Shown in pieces: positions 32,541-41,851 of a stretch of 64,000 nucleotides of DNA. The notes beneath the pieces are model-generated. The model did not search any database and had not been told where the DNA came from. It was given only the letters and a program-made list of their open reading frames with translations. This DNA comes from Alphaproteobacteria bacterium. GTDB lineage: Bacteria; Myxococcota_A; UBA796; GCA-2862545. How positions within the stretch are numbered: position 1 is the stretch's first letter; every line of letters starts with the position of its first letter. A program made the position numbers and the translations under genes. The stretch spans positions 248,001-312,000 of the forward strand of contig JACKEO010000005.1 of NCBI GenBank assembly GCA_020632955.1. The letters run 5' to 3'.

Positions 32541-35500
32541 TCACGATCCCGCGGGCTTCCCGCGCCGCGTCCACCGCGTGAGGTCGTCGAGGGCCAGGTA
32601 CAGCACCGGCACCACCACCAGCGTGAGCGCGGTGGCCACGGCCAGGCCCGCCGCGATCGCCACGGCCATGGGCGCCAGCAGCGGCTCCTCGCCGGTGAGG
32701 CCCAGGGCCAGGGGGAGCAGGCCCGCGATGGTGGTCACCGTGGTGATGAGGATCGGGCGCAGACGCTGCAGGGAGGCGTCCTGCACCGCGTCGAGCACCT
32801 CGGCGCCCTCGCGTCGTCGCTGGTTGACGAAGTCGACGAGCACGAGGCTGTCGTTCACCACGATGCCGGTGAGCCCCACCACGCCCACCATCGCCACCAG
32901 GGTCAGGTCCATGCCGAAGGCGAGCAGGCCGAGCACGGCGCCCACGAAGCCGAGCGGCACGGCCGACAGGATGATGAGGGGCTGGAGGTACGAGCGGAAC
33001 TGCACCGCGAGGACCGCGTAGATGAGCGTGAGCGCCAGCAGGCCGACCTGCGGCAGCCGACCGAAGCTCTCGGCGGTGTCGGCGGCCTCGCCGCCCCAGA
33101 GCAGCCGCACGCCGGGGTGGTCGACGGCCAGGGCGGCGAAGGCCTCCTCGACCGCGGCCTGCTCATCGGCGCTGGTGGTCACCGAGGGGGTCAGCTCGGC
33201 CGTCAGCCGGACCGACCGTTCGCCGTCCACCCGCGTGATGCGCTCCACCCCCTGATCCCGCCGCACGTCGGCCACCTGGCGGATGCGCGTGGGCGGTGCG
33301 GGGGCGGGGAGGGGCAGCACCAGATCCTCCACGCCCGCGCGGTCCTGGGGGGGGCGCGCCGAGACCCGCACCGGCACCGAGCGGCCGTCCAGGGCGAGCT
33401 CCAGCGCCTCCGTCCCGTCGATGGCGGCGCGCGTGGCCAGCGCGATCTCCTGCTCCCGCAGGCCCAGCCGGGCGGCCCGCGCGGGGTCGACCCGCACCTC
33501 CAGGGCGTCGTTGCCCTGCCCCTGGTCGGTGCGCACGCCGTGCACCCCGTCCCGCCCCTCGAGGTGTGCCACGAGGGCGCGGGCGACGGCGTCCACCTCC
33601 TCGGGCTCCCGGCCACGCACCCGCACGTCCACGGGCCGGCCCACCGGGGGGCTGCCCGTGATGACCTCCACCTCGACGTCCATCACCTCCGGCTGGCGCT
33701 CCAGCTCGGCCTCGAGGTCGTCCACGAAGGCCCAGGTGCGTGTGGCGAGCGCCTTGTCGTTGCGGAAGCCGACCACGAGCTGGGCGTAGCGATCGCCGAA
33801 GAGGGGCAGCGTGTCGGGCTTGCCGAGGCGACCGAGCTCGGCGCGCAGGAAGCGCAGCAGGGGCGCGTGCTCGGGGCGCGCCGCGAGGGCCTCGGCCGCG
33901 GCGACCACCTGGGTGGTGGCCTCGCGGTGGCTGCTGGGGGGCAGCCGCACCTGCACGATGGCGAGCACGGGGTGGCCCGGCGAGGTGAGCGTGAGGCGCA
34001 TCACGCCCAGGAGGCCGCCCGCACCCAGCACGACGAGCAGCACGCCCACGAGGGTGGCGGCCCGCCAGCGCGGCAGCGTCACCGTGCGCAGCAGCGGCGT
34101 GTAGGCGGCGCGCAGCCAGCGCGTGGGGGCGTTGTCGTGGCCGGCCTCGGTCTCCTGGGCGTGGTGGGCCAGGTGGCCGGGGAGGATCACGAAGGCCTCG
34201 AAGAGCGAGGCGATCAGCGACAGGATGACCACGATCGGCACGATGCGCATCACGCGCCCGATCAGCCCCTCGAGCAGCAGGAGCGGGGCGAAGCTGAGGC
34301 AGGTGGTGAGCGTGGCCGCCACCACGGCCGGGAGCACCTCCAGGGTGCCCTCCACCGTGGCCGTCACCCGGTCGCGCCCCTGCTCCAGGTGCCGCTGCAC
34401 GTTCTCGACGATCACCACGGCGTCGTCGACCAGGATGCCGGTCACCAGCAGCAGCCCGAACATCGAGATGAGGTTCATGGACTGGCCCACGGCGTACAGC
34501 GCGGCGATGGCCCCGAGGTAGGCCACCGGCATGCCCCAGACGACCAGCGCGGCGTTGCGCCGGCCGACGAAGGCGCCCAGCACCAGCGCCACCAGCACGA
34601 GGCCCACGGCACCGGAGGATCCGAGCACCTGCAGGCGGTCGCGCACGACGTAGGCGGAGTCGTCGTGCAGGCGGAGCTGGAGGCCCGGCGGGAGCCCCGC
34701 GGCGGCCTCCTCGGCCCAGGCCTGCAGCGCCGGGACGGCGGCGAGGGCGTCGGCGTCGGACGTGCGGCGCACCACGAGCAGGATGGCGGGCTGGCCGTCC
34801 ACCCGCACCCCCAGCTCCGGTGCGCGCCACCGCTCCGCGATGTGGGCCACCTGCCCGACGGTGAGCTCGGCGCCATCGGCCACCCGCAGGGGGACGCCGG
34901 CGAGGTCGGCAGGCGCCCGCACTCCCTTCACGGTGCGGACGAGCACGCCCTCGCCGGCGCGCGTGAGCGTGCCCGCGGGTGCTCCCTGGGCCGCGGCCTC
35001 GAGCGCGCGGGCCACGTCCACCGGGCCCAGGCCCCGGGCCGCCGCGGCCGCAGGGTCGAGCTCCACCTCGATCGTCCGCTCCCAGGCCCCCTCGAGGGCC
35101 ACGCTCGCGACGAAGGGCAGCTCGAGGAGCTGGTCGGCGAGGGCCTCGGCCACGTCCCGGCGGCGGGGGTCGCCGGTGAGGCCGACGTGGGCGAGCGCCA
35201 GCTCCACCTCCGCCACCGCCACCGTGGGACCCACCACGTCGTCGGGGAGCGTGGCGACGTCGTCCACCGCGGTGCGCACCTCGTCCGCCACCTGCACGGG
35301 GTCCGCCGTGCGCAGCAGGTCGAGGGTGAGCGTGGCCCGCCCCTCGGTGGCTTCGGCGTCCACGTGCCTGAGGCCCTCGATGCCGTCGAGCGCGTCCTCG
35401 AGCGGCCGCAGGACGGCGTCCTCGAGCTCGGCGGGCGAGGCGCCGGGCCACGCCGCCGCCACGATCACCCGGTCGGTGCCCACCTGCGGGAACTCCTCCT

Positions 35501-35606
35501 TCGGCAGGCGAAGCCAGGCGACCACGCCGGCCACGCACACCACGAGGAAGAGGAGGTTGAGCAGCACCGGGTGATCGATGCCCAGGCGGACGAGCCGCCG
35601 GGTCAC
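32541..35606 (-). CDS. RND-family efflux transporter, inner-membrane pump
   Basis: 1021 aa, 12 expected helices with two large periplasmic loops. TM4 has ILVDDAVVIVENVQRHLEQG with the proton-relay pair Asp394-Asp395; TM10-11 has GIVVNDSLVLVDFVNQRRRE. WPGASPAELEDAVLRPLEDA and the AcrB-type porter domains are present. Residues MTRRLVRLGIDHPVLLNLLF begin the protein at GTG 35606, overlapping the adaptor stop by 4 nt. The closest class by overall style is AcrB/MexF (HAE1) exporters of hydrophobic compounds. TolC is not in the operon. Convergent with the D15 gene with zero spacing. Confidence 0.95.
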   Translation of the reverse strand: MTRRLVRLGIDHPVLLNLLFLVVCVAGVVAWLRLPKEEFPQVGTDRVIVAAAWPGASPAELEDAVLRPLEDALDGIEGLRHVDAEATEGRATLTLDLLRTADPVQVADEVRTAVDDVATLPDDVVGPTVAVAEVELALAHVGLTGDPRRRDVAEALADQLLELPFVASVALEGAWERTIEVELDPAAAAARGLGPVDVARALEAAAQGAPAGTLTRAGEGVLVRTVKGVRAPADLAGVPLRVADGAELTVGQVAHIAERWRAPELGVRVDGQPAILLVVRRTSDADALAAVPALQAWAEEAAAGLPPGLQLRLHDDSAYVVRDRLQVLGSSGAVGLVLVALVLGAFVGRRNAALVVWGMPVAYLGAIAALYAVGQSMNLISMFGLLLVTGILVDDAVVIVENVQRHLEQGRDRVTATVEGTLEVLPAVVAATLTTCLSFAPLLLLEGLIGRVMRIVPIVVILSLIASLFEAFVILPGHLAHHAQETEAGHDNAPTRWLRAAYTPLLRTVTLPRWRAATLVGVLLVVLGAGGLLGVMRLTLTSPGHPVLAIVQVRLPPSSHREATTQVVAAAEALAARPEHAPLLRFLRAELGRLGKPDTLPLFGDRYAQLVVGFRNDKALATRTWAFVDDLEAELERQPEVMDVEVEVITGSPPVGRPVDVRVRGREPEEVDAVARALVAHLEGRDGVHGVRTDQGQGNDALEVRVDPARAARLGLREQEIALATRAAIDGTEALELALDGRSVPVRVSARPPQDRAGVEDLVLPLPAPAPPTRIRQVADVRRDQGVERITRVDGERSVRLTAELTPSVTTSADEQAAVEEAFAALAVDHPGVRLLWGGEAADTAESFGRLPQVGLLALTLIYAVLAVQFRSYLQPLIILSAVPLGFVGAVLGLLAFGMDLTLVAMVGVVGLTGIVVNDSLVLVDFVNQRRREGAEVLDAVQDASLQRLRPILITTVTTIAGLLPLALGLTGEEPLLAPMAVAIAAGLAVATALTLVVVPVLYLALDDLTRWTRRGKPAGS

Positions 35607-36625
35607 GGCGCCTCCAGCCGCACCACCTGCTGGCCCTCGCGGAGCGCGTCCGCGGCGTAGAGCACGAGGGTGTCGCCCACCGCGACGCCCTCGACGATCA
35701 GGCCCTCGCGGGCCTCGGCCACCACCTGCACCGGCACCCGGTGGACCACGTCCGCGTCCACGCGCCACACGTGGCCGTCCCGGAGCGCCTTCGGTGGCAC
35801 CAGGCCGCCCGCGGCGACGATCGGCAGCGACAGGGCCACCTCCACCGCCGTGCCCGGCGGCACCGACGGCTCGGCCACCCGCAGCTCCGCCGTCCACGCG
35901 AGGGTGCGTGGATCGGCCGCGGGGGCCAGGCGCGCCAGCGAGGCGGCCATCGTCTGCCCGGAGGCGCGCACCTCGAAGCGCGCCCCCTCCTGGTCGGCGG
36001 CGCGGACCTCGTCCTCCAGCAGCCCCACCACCACGCGGCCCTCGGCGGCGTCCACCACGCGGGCGACCGGCCCGGCTCCCGGGGCCACCGACTCACCCAC
36101 CTCCGGCTCCAGGAGGGCCACCTGCCCCTCGAACGGCGCCCGGAGCGTCATGTGCTCGAGGTTGACCCGGGCCAGCTCGCGCTGGGCCTCGGCGCCCGCG
36201 AGCGCGGCGGTGGCACGCGCCAGGGCCACGCCGGCCTGGTCCTGCTGGGCCGGGGCGGCGCCGTCACCCAGCGCCTCCACCCGGTCGCGCTGGCGGCGGG
36301 CCTCCTCGACCAGGGCGTCGGCCTCGTCCACGGCGGCCTCTGCGGCGGCCAGGCTCGCCCGCGCCTCGCGGCCGTCGAGCTCGAGCACGGCATCGCCCCG
36401 GCCCACGCGGTCGCCCGGCTCCGCTGCGCGGCGCACCACACGACCGGGCCGCATGGGCGTGAGCAGCGCGTCGCGCGCGGGCTCCAGGGTGGACAGGAGG
36501 GTGCGCTCCAGCACCGTAGGGGGCGCCGCCACGCGCACCACCTCCACCCGTGGCGTCTGGTCGATCGCGACGGCGGGGGGCTCGTCGGTGCAGGCCGCGA
36601 GCAGCGCGAGGAGGAGCGTGTGCAC
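35603..36625 (-). CDS. RND adaptor (membrane fusion) lipoprotein
   Basis: 340 aa. GTG 36625; signal peptide MHTLLLALLAAC with lipobox Cys12. Barrel-sandwich hybrid PMRPGRVVRRAAEPGDRVGR, a coiled-coil hairpin (AAVDEADALVEEARRQRDRV), and RAPFEGQVALLEPEVGESVA are typical HlyD/AcrA parts. It bridges the RND pump (next gene, 4-nt overlap) to an outer-membrane TolC. The hairpin is short (about 70 residues). It lacks a promoter-like spacer to the Cys-rich gene at 36686 beyond about 60 bp. Confidence 0.92.
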   Translation of the reverse strand: MHTLLLALLAACTDEPPAVAIDQTPRVEVVRVAAPPTVLERTLLSTLEPARDALLTPMRPGRVVRRAAEPGDRVGRGDAVLELDGREARASLAAAEAAVDEADALVEEARRQRDRVEALGDGAAPAQQDQAGVALARATAALAGAEAQRELARVNLEHMTLRAPFEGQVALLEPEVGESVAPGAGPVARVVDAAEGRVVVGLLEDEVRAADQEGARFEVRASGQTMAASLARLAPAADPRTLAWTAELRVAEPSVPPGTAVEVALSLPIVAAGGLVPPKALRDGHVWRVDADVVHRVPVQVVAEAREGLIVEGVAVGDTLVLYAADALREGQQVVRLEAP

Positions 36626-36685
36626 GGCCGCCGGCCTAACCGGGCGCGGCGTCGGAGCGCCGCTGTGCGCGGGGCGCGGCGTCGC

Positions 36686-37003
36686 TCAGTCGCAGGCGGA
36701 CACCGCGTTCGAGATGTCGGCGTAGCCCTCGGCCGTGGTGCAGTCGCCCTCGCGGTAGGCCGCAGCCTGGCAGGCCCAGTTCGGGATGGCGCCGGCCACC
36801 CCGAGCGTCGCCCCCACGAAGGGCAGGTCGTAGGTGGAGCAGAAGTCGTCGTCGTAGATGTCGTAGCTGTCCGGATCGCTCCCGATCGCCTCGAGGTAGA
36901 CGTCGTTGCACTCCTTCTGCGCCGCGACGAGGTCGCGGCACGACGCGCTGGCGCAGGCGGTGAGCATCGGAGCGATCACGAGGGTGGCGAGCAGCGTGCG
37001 CAT
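36686..37003 (-). CDS. Small Cys-rich lipoprotein
   Basis: 105 aa, ATG at 37003. Signal peptide ending MLTAC, giving a lipidated Cys17. The mature part is acidic with further Cys residues spaced for disulfides (SCRDLVAAQKEC, DDFCSTYD, WACQAAAYREGDC, SAC). EAIGSDPDSYDIYDDDFC has a loop of Asp that could bind calcium. A secreted or periplasmic small domain is likely. It diverges from the kinase gene; its role is unknown. Confidence 0.7.
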   Translation of the reverse strand: MRTLLATLVIAPMLTACASASCRDLVAAQKECNDVYLEAIGSDPDSYDIYDDDFCSTYDLPFVGATLGVAGAIPNWACQAAAYREGDCTTAEGYADISNAVSACD

Positions 37004-37171
37004 GGAGCCTCCGGTCGCCGGACCGTACGACGGGTGGGATCGCCGCGCAACAGGGGGGATCGCCGCCGATCGTCAGGGGAGCGCCAAGGCCCTGTCGCGC
37101 TCCTCAGGTTTCGGCGTGCCGGGCCGATGGACGTGGGTGATCGCAGTTGATCGTCCGTGATTCGCCGAAGC

Positions 37172-37201
37172 TTGTCCGCATTTCCCCGCAAGGTGTATGC
37201 T
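37172..37201 (+). promoter_or_regulatory. Candidate promoter upstream of the Ser/Thr kinase gene
   Basis: TTGTCC (37172-37177), an 18-nt spacer, and TATGCT (37196-37201) form a sigma-70-like pair in the most AT-rich spot of the 238-bp divergent gap. If used, transcription starts near 37208, so the in-frame ATG at 37197 cannot be the start, and the ATG at 37242 is preferred for the kinase. The prediction rests on hexamer similarity only. Confidence 0.4.
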
Positions 37202-37241
37202 CGTGCATTCGCCGGAGCCTATCCCCCCCGTGGCCGACGGC

Positions 37242-39122
37242 ATGTCCACCACAGAGAGCGGACGCAGCAGCTTCGACATGCGCCAGCGTGTCGGTGCGGG
37301 CAGCTTCGGAGAGGTGTACCTCGCGACCATGTCGAGCGCGGGGGGCATCCGGCAGGAGGTCGCGGTCAAGATCCTCGCGCAGGATCTCGATCCCCGCAGC
37401 CAGCCCGTGGAGCGCCTGCGCGACGAGGGGCGCATCCTCGGGTCGCTGAATCACCCGGTCATCCTGCAGGTGCGCGATCTGGTCGTCCTCGGGGGCCGCA
37501 TCGGCCTGGTCACCGAGTACGTCCCGGGCGCCGACCTCTCCGACGTCCTGGAGCACCAGGGCGCGCTGCCGCCTCGCGTGGCGCTGCAGCTCGCCGGCCA
37601 CCTCGGCGACGCGCTCGACACGGCCTGGCACGCCGTGGGCGCCGACGGCGAGCGCCTCTTCCTCGTGCACCGCGACCTCAAGCCGGCCAACGTGCGGCTC
37701 ACCCCGCACGGCACGGTGAAGCTGCTCGACTTCGGCATCGCGAAGATCCAGTCCGCCGATCGCGAGACCTCCACGCAGTACACGGTGCTCATGGGCTCCG
37801 TGCCCTACATGGCGCCCGAGGTCCTGCACATGGACGACGAGGGTGCCCATGTGGCGCGCGACGTCTACGCCCTCGGCTGCGTGCTCTTCGAGGCCCTCAC
37901 GGGCGAGCTGTGGTTCAAGGGCCTCAAGCGCCGCAACCTGCGCATGCTCACGGCGCGGCCGGAACGCTACGACCCCTGGAAGGAGGAGCGCCTCGCCTTC
38001 CTCGAGGGCAAGGTCGACCCCGGCGTGGTCGAGCTGATCCGGCGCATGGTCGCCCACCCCTCCGAGGAGCGTCCGTCGCCGCGCGAGGTGGCCGATCGGG
38101 CCTTCGAGCTGGCCGACGACTCCGAGGGGCCCTCCCTGCGTGGGTGGGCTCGCCACTTCCCGTGGCCCACCGAGCACGGCGACGTGGGGGCGTGGACGGG
38201 CCGTCACGTGCAGGAGACCACGCTCTCCGCCGCGTCCGACGGCGGCGGCTGGCTCGACGACGGGCCGGCCAGCTCGGCCGGCGCGCCCGAGCGGCGGCCC
38301 GGCATCGCCTCGATGGGCGCCAGCGAGGCCGACGGCAAGGACGCCTCGGTCACCAACTGGCTCAGCTCCGAGGACGACACCCAGGGCGGGCTCTCGCCGG
38401 TGCTGCGCGAGCAGCTGGTGCGCGGCCAGCGCGAGGCCACGCAGGCCCATCACGGCGGGCCCCACCCCCTGGTGGTGGTCGCGGTCGCCACGGTGGCGGC
38501 CGTCATCGCGGCGCTCGGCGTGCTCGTGCTGGGGCCCGCCGCCCTGCAGGATCTGATCCCCGGACTGGCCGACGTCGGCGCTGCGCCCACCCTGCCTGCC
38601 GTGTCGGCCGGGGCGCCGGCCCAGCTGCCCGAGGCCGAGGCCCAGGGTGCGCTCGCGACGCCCCCCAACGCCGTCGAGCCGGTGGCGGAGGCGCCCGCCG
38701 CCGCACCGCCACCCGCGCCGCCCCCGACGCCGGCACCCGCCGTGCGCGATGCCGACGCACCCGCCCACGCCACGGCGAGCGCGCCCCGCCGGGTCGAGCC
38801 CGAGCGCACGCCGGTGCGGCGCACCGCGGTGCAGGTGGCGCGCGCGCCCGTCGCCGACGCTGCGCCCGCGTCGACGCCCACCTTCGCGGTCGACCTGGGC
38901 CTGCCCGGTCGGGTCGACGTCGACGCCGGCGACGGCGTCACCGTCGAGCTCCACCGGGGTGATGCCGTGCTCTCCCCCGGCAGCGTGGCGCCGGGGTCCC
39001 TCGAGGTCCACGCGGACTTCGGCGACGGCCTGCGCAAGCGGCTCGTCGTGATCGTCCAGCCCGCCTCCTCGCTGAAGATCCGGTGCCACGCCGATCTGGG
39101 CGTGTGCGAGATCGTGCACTGA
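37242..39122 (+). CDS. Ser/Thr protein kinase (PknB/eukaryotic-like) with transmembrane helix and extracytoplasmic tail
   Basis: 626 aa from ATG 37242. Kinase residues 10-290 have the glycine loop GAGSFGEVYLA, Lys43 in VAVKIL, Glu62, the HRDLKPANV loop with catalytic Asp145, DFG at 163-165, and APE at 191-193. A linker rich in Ser/Ala/Pro follows; one helix (PLVVVAVATVAAVIAALGVL) spans about 407-430. The outer part ends in a beta domain (FAVDLGLPGRVDVDAGDGV, SLKIRCHADLGVCE). All catalytic residues are present, so it should be active. Such kinases signal from the envelope to cytoplasmic targets; the target is not evident from neighbours. Confidence 0.93.
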   Translation: MSTTESGRSSFDMRQRVGAGSFGEVYLATMSSAGGIRQEVAVKILAQDLDPRSQPVERLRDEGRILGSLNHPVILQVRDLVVLGGRIGLVTEYVPGADLSDVLEHQGALPPRVALQLAGHLGDALDTAWHAVGADGERLFLVHRDLKPANVRLTPHGTVKLLDFGIAKIQSADRETSTQYTVLMGSVPYMAPEVLHMDDEGAHVARDVYALGCVLFEALTGELWFKGLKRRNLRMLTARPERYDPWKEERLAFLEGKVDPGVVELIRRMVAHPSEERPSPREVADRAFELADDSEGPSLRGWARHFPWPTEHGDVGAWTGRHVQETTLSAASDGGGWLDDGPASSAGAPERRPGIASMGASEADGKDASVTNWLSSEDDTQGGLSPVLREQLVRGQREATQAHHGGPHPLVVVAVATVAAVIAALGVLVLGPAALQDLIPGLADVGAAPTLPAVSAGAPAQLPEAEAQGALATPPNAVEPVAEAPAAAPPPAPPPTPAPAVRDADAPAHATASAPRRVEPERTPVRRTAVQVARAPVADAAPASTPTFAVDLGLPGRVDVDAGDGVTVELHRGDAVLSPGSVAPGSLEVHADFGDGLRKRLVVIVQPASSLKIRCHADLGVCEIVH

Positions 39123-39137
39123 CGACCGGTCGCGGGC

Positions 39138-39974
39138 CTACAGGAAGCCCAGCCACTGCGGGAAGACCCGCTGCACCAGCAGGTCGCCGTAGAGCACGTA
39201 GACCAGGGCACCCAGCGACAGCGCGGGGGCGAAGGGGAGGTAGCCGGAGCGGCCCGCGCCGAAGGCGAGCACCGCGCCCAGGCCCACGCCGGCGAAGCAC
39301 GCGAGCAGGGTCACCACCACCACGCCCGGCATCGGACCCACGAAGGCGCCGATGAGGGCCAGCAGGCGCACGTCGCCCCACGCCACGCCCTCCGTGCCCA
39401 GCACGAGCCGCCAGAGACCGCCCGGCACCGCCAGCACCAGGCCGCCCACCAGCGAGCCCAGCACGGCCTGCTTCCAGCCGAGGTCGAGCCAGCCGTCGTA
39501 GCCCAGCAGCTGGAGCAGACCGGCGCCGGCGATCGCGAAGGGGATCGCCCAGTGGCTCGCCACCTCCGGGATGATGCGCGCGCGCACGTCGGTGAAGGCG
39601 GCGATGGCCAGCAGCGTGGCCATGCCCAGGTACAGCCCGAAGGCCGCCACGTGCGGGAGGTCGAGCGCGCTGACGCCCGGCACGAAGCGGCGGAAGAGCA
39701 GCCACCCCGTCAGCGCGCAGGTGAGCTCCACCAGGGGGTAGCTGGCGGGGATGGGGGTGTGGCACGTGCGGCACCGGGCCCGCAGCAGCACCCACGAGGC
39801 CAGGGGGACGTTGTCGTGCCAGGCGAGGGGCGTGCGACAGGTGGGGCAGCGGCTCGCCGGGGACCACAGCGGCTCGTCGTCGGGGATGCGGGCCACGGCC
39901 AGGGCGGCGAAGCTGCCGAGCGCCGCGCCCAGCGCGAAGGCGGCGACGCTCCACGCCACGTACAGGATCGTCAC
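39138..39974 (-). CDS. Prepilin peptidase / N-methyltransferase (A24 family, PilD/GspO)
   Basis: 278 aa, eight helices. Start at GTG 39974. The N-terminal zinc-like site has Cys43, Cys46, Cys68, Cys71 (CPTC and CRTC). Catalytic aspartates of the GxGD-type protease are Asp129 in AFTDVRARIIP and Asp201 in VAWGDVRLLA. It cleaves and methylates prepilins and pseudopilins. The only pilin-like protein in the window is at 15677-16132. It stands alone, convergent with the kinase gene (15 bp gap), and diverges from the Ser-rich protein gene. Confidence 0.92.
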   Translation of the reverse strand: MTILYVAWSVAAFALGAALGSFAALAVARIPDDEPLWSPASRCPTCRTPLAWHDNVPLASWVLLRARCRTCHTPIPASYPLVELTCALTGWLLFRRFVPGVSALDLPHVAAFGLYLGMATLLAIAAFTDVRARIIPEVASHWAIPFAIAGAGLLQLLGYDGWLDLGWKQAVLGSLVGGLVLAVPGGLWRLVLGTEGVAWGDVRLLALIGAFVGPMPGVVVVTLLACFAGVGLGAVLAFGAGRSGYLPFAPALSLGALVYVLYGDLLVQRVFPQWLGFL

Positions 39975-40133
39975 GCGCCCTCCGGGGGGGAGCGTATCGC
40001 GCCGCGGAGGGCCGTCGGGTTGTCTCGAGTGGTCCGCGACGCGGACGGGGAGCCCGGCGATCGGTGATCTGCAGGAGGATTCGAATGGACCGCGGGCTAC
40101 GTTCGTCCAGGTGGTCCCTGCGGAGGAAGGTCG

Positions 40134-41678
40134 ATGGCTCCTACACACTCCCTCGTGCTGCTGCTCGCGCTCGGCGTGGCGCCGGCCGCCGTGGCCTCCG
40201 TCGACGTGCCCGCGCCGGCCTCGGCGCCCTCCGATCGGGTCGACGGCCTCGGTGTCCAGGTCCCGCACGTGGCGCCGCCGGCACGCTCGTCGGGTCGCTC
40301 GTCGTCCTCCTCCCGCGCGTCGAGCTCGTCGAGCCGCTCCTCCTCGAGCCGGTCCTCGGCCTCCCGCACGTCGAGCTCGTCCAGTCGTTCCTCGTCGTCG
40401 GCCTCGCGTCCGTCGAGCTCGTCCAGCTCGTCCAGCCGGAGCAGCTCGTCCTCCTCCTCGAGCCGCTCGTCGTCCTCGTCGTCGCGCCCGTCGAGCCCTC
40501 CTCCGTCGCGTCCCCCGGCCACGTCGAGCAGCCGGCCCAGCGGCTACACGCCGCCTCCGGCCTCGCGGCCCGCGTCGCCCGTCTCCCGTCCCGGCACGAG
40601 CGCGAGCGCGCCGCGGCCCTCGGTCTCCGGACGCACCTTCGAGCGGCCTCCGCCCGCCGTCCATGGCCGGCCGCCGTCGGGGGCCACGCGCCCCTACACG
40701 TCGAGCAGCCAGCTCCAGCGCCCGTCGCCCCCGCCGCAGCGCACCTGGGATCGTCGCTACGCGCGCCCGCTGCCGTCGGCCGTGCGTCGCCCCTACGACG
40801 TCGACCGCGCGCCGCCGGTGCGCGTGTCCTACCGGCCCTACTACACGCGCTGGTACGTCCACCCCTGGTACCGCTACCGCTACGCCACCACGGTGGTCGT
40901 CGGCTTCGGCTTCACCTGCTCGCCCTGGTCGCCCCTGTGGCTGCCGCCCGCCCGCGTGGGCTGGTCGTGGGTGCCCGGCGTGTGGCTCGGCGCCTCCTGG
41001 TCCCCCGGCTACTGGGTGCCCGCGCGCACGCCGCCCGTGGGCTTCGTCTACGTCCCGGGCTTCTGGGACCAGCAGGTCTACGTCGAGGGCTACTACCGCC
41101 CGTCCGCCCGCACCGACGGCGACTGGATCTGGGTCGACGGCACCTACCTCGACGACGGCAGCTTCCTGCGTGGCCACTGGCGCCCGAACAAGCAGGCCCC
41201 CGACGGCTACACGTGGGAGGCCGGCTTCTGGGACGGCGAGAGCTACGTCGACGGCTTCTGGCGTCCCACCTTCCGCTCGGGCTTCGCCTGGGTGGGGCCC
41301 TTCTTCGACGCCGACGGCATCTTCCACGCCGGGTACTGGGCGCCGGTGGAGCCGGTCCCGGGCCACGTGTGGATCCCCGGCTGGTTCGACGGCACCACGT
41401 GGGTCGAGGGCTACTGGGTGCAGGAGGCCGAGTACGAGACCACCGACGTGCAGGCCTGGGAGCCGCCCGAGGGGTGGCACGAGGGCTGGGAGCCGGCGCC
41501 GGTCGAGGCCGCGCCGCCGCCTCCGCCCGTGGCGCCGCCCGCGCCGGTCCAGCGTGCGCCGTCGCCGCAGCAGGCCCCGCCGCCCCAGGGTGCGTCCGAT
41601 GCGGCCCCGCCTCCGGCCGAGGCGGGGGCGCCGGTGCCTCTCGGGATCCCCGTCGACGTGGACGTGCAGGACCTTTGA
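40134..41678 (+). CDS. Secreted Ser-rich protein with WXXGXW repeats
   Basis: 514 aa, ATG at 40134 with GGAGGAAGG at 40120-40128. Signal peptide MAPTHSLVLLLALGVAPAAV. Residues about 50-125 are almost pure Ser with Arg, a disordered tract coded by TCG/AGC-type codons. After a Pro-rich stretch, residues about 235-450 contain repeats of Y/W-x-W-V-P-G-x-W type (WSWVPGVWLG, GFVYVPGFWD, TWEAGFWDGE, FAWVGPFFD, HVWIPGWFD), the YXWXXGXW/PF12779-style repeat of cell-surface proteins. The C-terminus is Pro/Ala-rich. It is probably surface-exposed or in the outer layer. Function unknown. Confidence 0.85.
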   Translation: MAPTHSLVLLLALGVAPAAVASVDVPAPASAPSDRVDGLGVQVPHVAPPARSSGRSSSSSRASSSSSRSSSSRSSASRTSSSSSRSSSSASRPSSSSSSSSRSSSSSSSSRSSSSSSRPSSPPPSRPPATSSSRPSGYTPPPASRPASPVSRPGTSASAPRPSVSGRTFERPPPAVHGRPPSGATRPYTSSSQLQRPSPPPQRTWDRRYARPLPSAVRRPYDVDRAPPVRVSYRPYYTRWYVHPWYRYRYATTVVVGFGFTCSPWSPLWLPPARVGWSWVPGVWLGASWSPGYWVPARTPPVGFVYVPGFWDQQVYVEGYYRPSARTDGDWIWVDGTYLDDGSFLRGHWRPNKQAPDGYTWEAGFWDGESYVDGFWRPTFRSGFAWVGPFFDADGIFHAGYWAPVEPVPGHVWIPGWFDGTTWVEGYWVQEAEYETTDVQAWEPPEGWHEGWEPAPVEAAPPPPPVAPPAPVQRAPSPQQAPPPQGASDAAPPPAEAGAPVPLGIPVDVDVQDL

Positions 41679-41684
41679 TGGCGA

Positions 41685-41833
41685 CCCCCGCCTGACCTGA
41701 TGGCATTCGCCGGCCCGACGCACGCCGGTCCGTCGTCGGCGTCGCTCGACGTAGCTCGAGCTACGCCTTCGCTCCTTCTCCTCGGTCCGACGCGCGCCGG
41801 TCTCGGCTCGGTGCCGATCAGGTCAGGCGGGGG
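41685..41833. repeat. 149-bp imperfect inverted-repeat element in a convergent gap
   Basis: The outer arms are perfect over 17 bp: CCCCCGCCTGACCTGAT (41685-41701) and its reverse complement (41817-41833). A 16-bp perfect palindrome CGTAGCTCGAGCTACG (41750-41765) sits at the centre. Arm midpoint 41759 and palindrome centre 41757.5 coincide, so the element is nearly symmetric. It lies between the stop at 41678 and the trmH stop at 41852. It could be a two-way terminator, a REP/MITE-like element, or a structured RNA source. Intervening arms pair partially. Confidence 0.75.
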
Positions 41834-41851
41834 GCGCCATGAGCCTGTCCG

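Noticed and set aside
33117..35660. Long plus-strand open frame opposite the RND pump gene
   Set aside because: Shadow of the RND coding sequence; no signal, domain or ribosome-binding site.
40270..40510. Ser-coding repetitive stretch considered as a DNA repeat element
   Set aside because: It is in frame within a secreted protein with varied codons; no conserved unit.
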